Below, in pieces: positions 55,119 through 64,000 of a DNA stretch of 64,000 bases (positions within the stretch are counted from its first letter, which is position 1; the number at the start of each line of letters is the position of its first letter). The stretch covers positions 558,001-622,000 of the forward strand of contig NZ_MDEB01000001.1 of the NCBI RefSeq assembly GCF_002939945.1, written 5' to 3'. The notes below the pieces were generated by a model. The model did no database searches. It was not told the DNA's origin and saw only the letters and a program-made list of their open reading frames with translations. This DNA comes from Xanthomonas arboricola pv. populi (lineage in GTDB: Bacteria > Pseudomonadota > Gammaproteobacteria > Xanthomonadales > Xanthomonadaceae). A program made the position numbers and the translations under genes.

Positions 55119-56207
55119 CTACCGTTGCGCTGCGTTGTCTGAAGTGTCTGCACTGACGTGTGCAGACGTTTGCGAGGAACTGGCATGTCCATCGTCCGCA
55201 CATGGATATGCGTGCTGTTGCGAGGGACTCGCATCATAGGTGGGCTGTTGCGAGGAGCTCGCATGTGTTGCAGAAATTGCGCGCCTGTCCAACGCCGCAC
55301 GCGCCTGCTCGGCATCGCGGTGCATCTGCACCGTCAGCGTGTCCAGGCCATCGAACTTCTCTTCGTCGCGCAGCTTGGCGACGAATTCGACGGCAATGTG
55401 GCGGCCATACAGATCGCCCTGGAAATCGAACAGATGCGCTTCCAGCAGCGGCTCCACGCCGGCCACCGTCGGCCGCGTGCCAAAGCTCGAAACGGACGGC
55501 CACGGCCGCCCGGCCACACCATGCACCCATGTCGCGTAAATGCCCGACAGGGCCGGCGTGCGCGGAAACCGCAGATTGGCGGTCGGGTAGCCCAGCGTAC
55601 GGCCGAGCTGCTTGCCGCGCACCACTCGCCCGCCAATGGCATACGGACGGCCAAGCAATTGCCCGGCGTGCGCGAACTCGCCCGCGCCCAGCAGCTCGCG
55701 AATGCGCGTGGCCGAGATGCGCTCGCCGTGCAGATGCACCGGCGCGATTTCGCCCGCTGCAAAGCCGTAGTGCGCACCGAGCGTGCGCAGCAGACCGATA
55801 TCGCCGCCACGCCGATGGCCGAAACGGAACTCCGGGCCGATCCAGACCTCTTTGGCGCATAGCCGGCCGACCAGCGCCAGCCGTACGAAGTCCTCGGCGC
55901 TCATCGCCGACAGGCGACCGTCGAAACGGATCATGCCCACGCTGTCGGCACCGAAGCCGTGCAGCCCTTCGATCTTGGCGCGGGCCAGGGTCAGCCGCGG
56001 CGGCGGCGCGGCCGGGGCGAAAAACTCGCGCGGCAGCGGCTCGAAGCTCACCGCCACCGCCGGCACGCCCAGCGCGCGCGCGCGCTCGACCGCGTGCTGC
56101 ACCAATGCCCGATGCCCCAGGTGCAGGCCATCGAAGGCGCCGATGCAGACCACGCTTCCGTGCGGGAACAGCGTCCCGCCCTCGACGTCTCTAAACAGCC
56201 TGCTCAT
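55119..56207 (-). CDS. ribF: Bifunctional riboflavin kinase / FAD synthetase with extended C-terminus
   Basis: RibF phosphorylates riboflavin to FMN and adenylates FMN to FAD. The 362-residue protein has the adenylyltransferase domain first (VVCIGAFDGLHLGHRALV at about 20-37, ISATRIRELLGAG near 180). The kinase domain follows (RTLGYPTANLRF, SGIYATWV and EAHLFDFQGDLYG). Typical RibF ends near residue 312. Here 50 more residues follow, with three related heptapeptides (HASSSQQ, DASPSQQ, HASSSQT) encoded by palindromic DNA repeats. The ATG at 56205-56207 is the family start. It is followed within six bases by ileS. Confidence 0.95.
   Translation of the reverse strand: MSRLFRDVEGGTLFPHGSVVCIGAFDGLHLGHRALVQHAVERARALGVPAVAVSFEPLPREFFAPAAPPPRLTLARAKIEGLHGFGADSVGMIRFDGRLSAMSAEDFVRLALVGRLCAKEVWIGPEFRFGHRRGGDIGLLRTLGAHYGFAAGEIAPVHLHGERISATRIRELLGAGEFAHAGQLLGRPYAIGGRVVRGKQLGRTLGYPTANLRFPRTPALSGIYATWVHGVAGRPWPSVSSFGTRPTVAGVEPLLEAHLFDFQGDLYGRHIAVEFVAKLRDEEKFDGLDTLTVQMHRDAEQARAALDRRAISATHASSSQQPTYDASPSQQHAYPCADDGHASSSQTSAHVSADTSDNAAQR
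55170..55264. repeat. Three palindromic units inside the 3' end of ribF
   Basis: TTGCGAGGAACTGGCAT (55170-55186), TTGCGAGGGACTCGCAT (55218-55234) and TTGCGAGGAGCTCGCAT (55248-55264). The last two are near-perfect palindromes. They lie in frame within the coding sequence and produce the repetitive tail of RibF. Confidence 0.75.
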
Positions 56208-56426
56208 TCCTCGATCCAAACAGATGCCGGCCTGCCGGCCGACCCTCGTTGATGCATAACCCGCAAGTATAGCCGTGCCTGTCAATCCGCATGGGTGCGG
56301 CCCCCGGGCCTGCGCCGCCGCGTCCCGGAAGCGGGCAGACGATTGCGCGCCTTCCCGGCCCGGGATTGGCCCCGCACACGTGCATGACGGATGGCTCTGC
56401 ACCCGCTCGGCCAGCTCGGCGGACGA

Positions 56427-58034
56427 CTAACCCTCGCGCAGATGCCGCGGCCGCAATCCCAGCGCCACTTGCGCCGCCAGGTAGGTCGCCCCGCCGCTGC
56501 CGACCAGCACCGCCAGCCAGCCGATGCGATCCCACTTGTCCATCACGGTGAACGATGGCAGCCACCACAGCAGGCCCAACAGCACCGCCACCATCGCCGC
56601 GCATGCCAGCAGCAGGCGCAGCGTGTAGCCAGCCCAACCCGGCCGGCGCTGGTACACGCCGGACTTGCCCAGCCAGTACCACAGCAAGCCCAGGTTGAGG
56701 TAACTCGACAGCGCGCTGGCAATGCCCAGCGCCAGATGCAGACCAGGCTGCTTGCCCAGCGCCTGCATCACGCCCTGCACCTTGAGCTCAGGCGGCACCA
56801 TGATCTGGTAGACCACCGCCAGCAACGCGAAGTTGAACACCATGTTGGCGATCAACGCCGCCACGCCGGCACGCACCGGGGTACGGGTGTCCTGGCGGGC
56901 GTAGAAGGCCGGCAACAACACCTTCAGCATGGCGTACGCCGGCAGGCCGAAGCTCAGGCCGTAGACCGACATCGCGGTCATCCGCGTGTCGAAGGCAGTG
57001 AACTGGCGGTACTGGAACAAGGTCGCCACCAGCGGTTCGGCCAGCAGCAACAGGCCGAGCATCGCCGGCATCGCGATCAGCAGCGTGGTGCGGAACCCCC
57101 AGTCCAGCGCGCCGGAAAACGCGCTGCGGTCGGTCTTGACGTGATGGCGCGCCAGCGCCGGCAGGATCACCGTGCCCAGCGCCACCCCGAACACGCCCAG
57201 CGGCAGCTCCAGAAAACGGTCGGCCAGCGACAGCCACGACTGCGAGCCATCGGCCAGCAGCGCGGCGATCACCGTGTCCAGCATCAGGTTAATCTGCGCA
57301 ATCGACGAACCGAACAGGGTCGGAATCATCAAGGTCAGCACCTTGCGCACGTCCGGATGCGTCCAGCCCCAGCGCGGCAGCGTCAGCAGATCGATGCCCC
57401 TCAAGGCCGGCAGCTGAAACAGCAACTGCAGCGCACCGGCCACTAGCACCGCCCAGCCCAGCGCCAGGATCGGCACCTCCAGCCGCGGCGCCAGCCACAG
57501 GGCGCCGGCGATCATGCACAGGTTGAGGATCACCGGCGTCAGTGCCGGAATCGCAAACCGCTGGAAGCTGTTGAGCGCCCCACCCGCCAGCGCGGTCAAC
57601 GACACGAACAGCAAAAACGGAAACGTCAGCCGCAGCAGATCCACCAGCAGGCCGTACTTGTCCGGGTCGGTGGCCGCGCCATCGGAAAACACCGACGCCA
57701 GCTGCGGGGTGAAGATCAGCCCCAGCGCGGTGATCACAAGCAACATGCCACCCAGCGTGCCGGACACCCGCGACATCAGCTCACGCAGGTCCGCATGCGG
57801 GCGGGTTTCCTTGACTTCGGTGAACACCGGCACGAACGCGGTGGCGAACGAGCCCTCGGCGAACAGGCGACGCAGAAAATTGGGAATCCGGAATGCCACC
57901 CAGAAGGCGTCGGTCACCGCATTGGCGCCAAAGGTGGTGGAGATCGCCTGGTCGCGGATCAGGCCCAGCACCCGCGACACCATGGTCATACTGCTGAATG
58001 AGAGCAGGCCTCTCAACATGCCCGGCTTGCTCAC
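56427..58034 (-). CDS. murJ: Lipid II flippase MurJ
   Basis: MurJ (MviN) moves the peptidoglycan precursor lipid II across the inner membrane. The 535-residue protein of the MOP superfamily has about fourteen membrane helices. It begins GMLRGLLSFSSMTMVSRVLG and has the family signature RIPNFLRRLFAEGSFATAFVPVF near 48-70, with the conserved arginines of the central cavity. The gene is divergent from rpsT across 101 bases, a conserved arrangement in gamma-proteobacteria. Confidence 0.97.
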   Translation of the reverse strand: MSKPGMLRGLLSFSSMTMVSRVLGLIRDQAISTTFGANAVTDAFWVAFRIPNFLRRLFAEGSFATAFVPVFTEVKETRPHADLRELMSRVSGTLGGMLLVITALGLIFTPQLASVFSDGAATDPDKYGLLVDLLRLTFPFLLFVSLTALAGGALNSFQRFAIPALTPVILNLCMIAGALWLAPRLEVPILALGWAVLVAGALQLLFQLPALRGIDLLTLPRWGWTHPDVRKVLTLMIPTLFGSSIAQINLMLDTVIAALLADGSQSWLSLADRFLELPLGVFGVALGTVILPALARHHVKTDRSAFSGALDWGFRTTLLIAMPAMLGLLLLAEPLVATLFQYRQFTAFDTRMTAMSVYGLSFGLPAYAMLKVLLPAFYARQDTRTPVRAGVAALIANMVFNFALLAVVYQIMVPPELKVQGVMQALGKQPGLHLALGIASALSSYLNLGLLWYWLGKSGVYQRRPGWAGYTLRLLLACAAMVAVLLGLLWWLPSFTVMDKWDRIGWLAVLVGSGGATYLAAQVALGLRPRHLREG

Positions 58035-58135
58035 GCAGACTCCCTCTTGACAACTGACTTGACGTACATAACTAAGCCCATCATACTTTCCCGCTTGCTT
58101 TTTCCACTACACCGATTTTTCAGGAACCCACCACC

Positions 58136-58405
58136 GTGGCCAATATCAAGTCCGCCAAGAAGCGCGCCAAGCAGACCGTCGTGCGCAATGAGCGCAACAC
58201 GGGCCAGCGTTCGATGCTGCGCACCGCCGTCAAGAAGGTGATCAAGGCCCTTGACGCCAACGATGCTGCAGGCGCCGAAGCTGCTTTCGCCGTCGCTCAG
58301 CCCATTCTCGACCGTTTCAGCGCCCGTGGCCTGATTCACAAGAACAAGGCTGCGCGTCACAAGAGCCGTCTGACCGCTCGCATCAAGGCCATCAAGGCCG
58401 CGTAA
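58136..58405 (+). CDS. rpsT: 30S ribosomal protein S20
   Basis: S20 is a primary binding protein of the 30S body. The 89-residue protein starts from a GTG at 58136 (GTG-GCC-AAT gives [13 protein letters not shown]). It is Lys/Ala-rich and ends in [12 protein letters not shown]. Weak start codons on rpsT allow translational feedback in E. coli, so the GTG may serve the same purpose here. A terminator follows at 58452. Confidence 0.97.
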
Positions 58406-58451
58406 GCGAGCCGTGTCGGCATCACCGCAGGCCTGGCTTGCGGTGGCATAG

Positions 58452-58478
58452 AAAAACCCGGCCTTGGCCGGGTTTTTT
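58452..58478. terminator. Bidirectional terminator between rpsT and obg
   Basis: AAAAACCCGGC, a short loop, GCCGGGTTTTTT: a strong stem with A-tract and T-tract on either side, suited to ending both rpsT (plus) and obg (minus) transcripts. Confidence 0.9.
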
Positions 58479-58496
58479 GTGCGCCTGCGCATGCGC

Positions 58497-60043
<1,547 letters not shown>

Positions 60044-60055
60044 GACTGGTTCTCC

Positions 60056-60376
60056 TTACTTCTTATCGCCACCGGCAATGCCGGTGATCTCGATTTCGGT
60101 GTAGTACTGACGGTGTCCCTGACGCTTCATGTGGTGCTTGCGGCGACGGAACTTGATGATGCGCACCTTGTCGGCGCGGCCATGGGCCACAACCTTGGCG
60201 GTGACCGAGGCGCCCTTCAGCGCATCGCCCAGCTTGATGCCATCGCTATCGCCCAACATCAGGACGGTGTCGAACTTGATCTCGTTGCCGGCTTCGACTT
60301 CGAGCTTTTCCACGCGGAGCGTTTCGCCCTGCGCGACGCGGTATTGCTTACCGCCGGTTACCAGAACTGCGTACAT
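60056..60376 (-). CDS. rplU: 50S ribosomal protein L21
   Basis: L21 binds 23S rRNA. The 106-residue protein starts [25 protein letters not shown] and carries the C-terminal [21 protein letters not shown] signature. It is the first gene of the rplU-rpmA operon; the promoter lies in the 291-base gap shared with the divergent uvrA. Confidence 0.97.
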   Translation of the reverse strand: MYAVLVTGGKQYRVAQGETLRVEKLEVEAGNEIKFDTVLMLGDSDGIKLGDALKGASVTAKVVAHGRADKVRIIKFRRRKHHMKRQGHRQYYTEIEITGIAGGDKK

Positions 60377-60667
60377 GACCAGGTTTTCCTCTGTAGTTAT
60401 TATGGTCGCACTGACGTGCCCTAGGGCAGACAGGAGCGGGATTGTACGGGCTGACGGGGCTTGGGGTCAACCTGGCGGTCGCCGGAGCGCGGCCCCGCCC
60501 GACCCACCCGTGCAACGCATCATCCGGCCGCCACAGGCGCCCGGTCAGACTGGCATTTGGGGCAATTGCCCTCACCTAGGTCGGCGGGTAGGCTGATCGA
60601 CTGCCACTCATTCCTGCTGAGTACGCTCGCACCACTGCCGGTTCGCCGGCCCGACATCGGATCCCCC

Positions 60668-63633
<2,966 letters not shown>

Positions 63634-63637
<4 letters not shown>

Positions 63638-64000
63638 GCGAAGAGCACAAGGTGTTGGCACGCATCCCGATCAGCGTGCGTTGGCGCGACATGGACAGCA
63701 TGGGCCATGTCAACAACGCCAAGTACATTTCGTATCTGGAAGAAGCGCGCGTGCGCTGGATGCTGGGCGTTGAAGGCGTGGCGATGACCGACCGCATCGC
63801 GCCGGTGGTCGCGGCCACCAACGTCAACTACAAGCGCCCACTGGTGTGGCCGAACGACATCCTGGTGGAACTGTTCGTCGAGCGCCTGGGCAGCAGCAGC
63901 ATCACCATCGGTCATCGCATCCTCGACCAGAAGGACGGGGGGGTGCTGTATTCGGATGGCAACGTGGTGGTGGTGTGGATCGATACGCAGACCGGCAAGA
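63634..64000 (+). CDS. Acyl-CoA thioesterase, hotdog fold (partial)
   Basis: The first 122 codons of a YbgC/4-hydroxybenzoyl-CoA thioesterase-type protein, cut by the window end. The sequence [27 protein letters not shown] contains the family catalytic motif [10 protein letters not shown] near 20-29. [23 protein letters not shown] follows. The ATG overlaps the uvrA stop (ATGA), so it is co-transcribed with uvrA. The usual length is about 130-150 residues, so little is missing. Confidence 0.88.

Noticed and set aside
52086..55142. 1018-codon plus-strand frame opposite ileS
   Set aside because: Antisense of IleS, low-complexity composition, no start signal or family motifs.

Overview
The window is chromosomal DNA of a plant-pathogenic Xanthomonas. 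GC content is high, and short GGGAATC heptad arrays recur between genes. The divergent hrpX/hrpG pair, master regulators of the Hrp type III secretion regulon, lies at 38.0-41.0 kb. Nearly every base belongs to an intact gene, and I see no prophage, insertion sequence, transposase or CRISPR array.

Layout. 0.1-1.6 kb: MATE exporter. 1.9-4.1 kb (minus): the rpsP-rimM-trmD-rplS translation operon. 4.2-7.0 kb (minus): a DUF2314/ankyrin protein, a nitronate monooxygenase-like protein and an aminodeoxychorismate lyase, tightly coupled. 7.3-9.7 kb: ffh, divergent from a CcsA/YpjD-type membrane protein. 9.8-12.5 kb: galM, then a LysR regulator divergent from a DUF2798 protein across a perfect inverted repeat. 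12.9-14.2 kb: secreted GH16 glucanase. 14.3-21.7 kb: a PAS histidine kinase plus receiver pair, divergent from a four-gene coupled operon (triple-receiver hybrid kinase, CheR, stand-alone CheB, receiver-kinase) that has no chemoreceptor. 21.7-25.2 kb: a DUF1428 remnant, trxC, and a TonB-dependent receptor bracketed by inverted copies of a palindromic element. 25.6-31.0 kb (minus): a stressosome module (RsbR, RsbS, RsbT, an RsbT/RsbX fusion-like protein) coupled to two histidine kinases. 31.6-33.5 kb: an OYE-family oxidoreductase and a repeat-rich gap. 33.5-37.8 kb (minus): a divergent Hsp90 with a large TPR-like partner. 38.0-41.0 kb: hrpX and hrpG. 41.4-45.8 kb: a DUF805 protein, radA and an M61 peptidase. 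45.9-49.9 kb: cyoABCD. Then tRNA-Thr(CGT), ispH, lspA, ileS, ribF, murJ, rpsT, obg, rpmA, rplU, uvrA and a thioesterase cut by the window end.

How it fits together. Two large signalling islands dominate the first half. The stressosome genes sit upstream of, and overlap, two kinases, and no sigma factor or RsbU-type phosphatase is nearby. The stressosome output is therefore most likely a phosphorelay instead of a partner-switching sigma factor. The 14-22 kb island couples protein methylation enzymes directly to kinases. The Hsp90/TPR pair next to hrpX/hrpG is the other candidate for an under-described system. The rest (ribosomal proteins, SRP, isoleucyl-tRNA synthetase, lipoprotein and isoprenoid enzymes, terminal oxidase, DNA repair) is core genome.

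Start codons were chosen by family length, ribosome binding sites and overlap with neighbours. All functional statements are homology judgements by eye; no database search was run.
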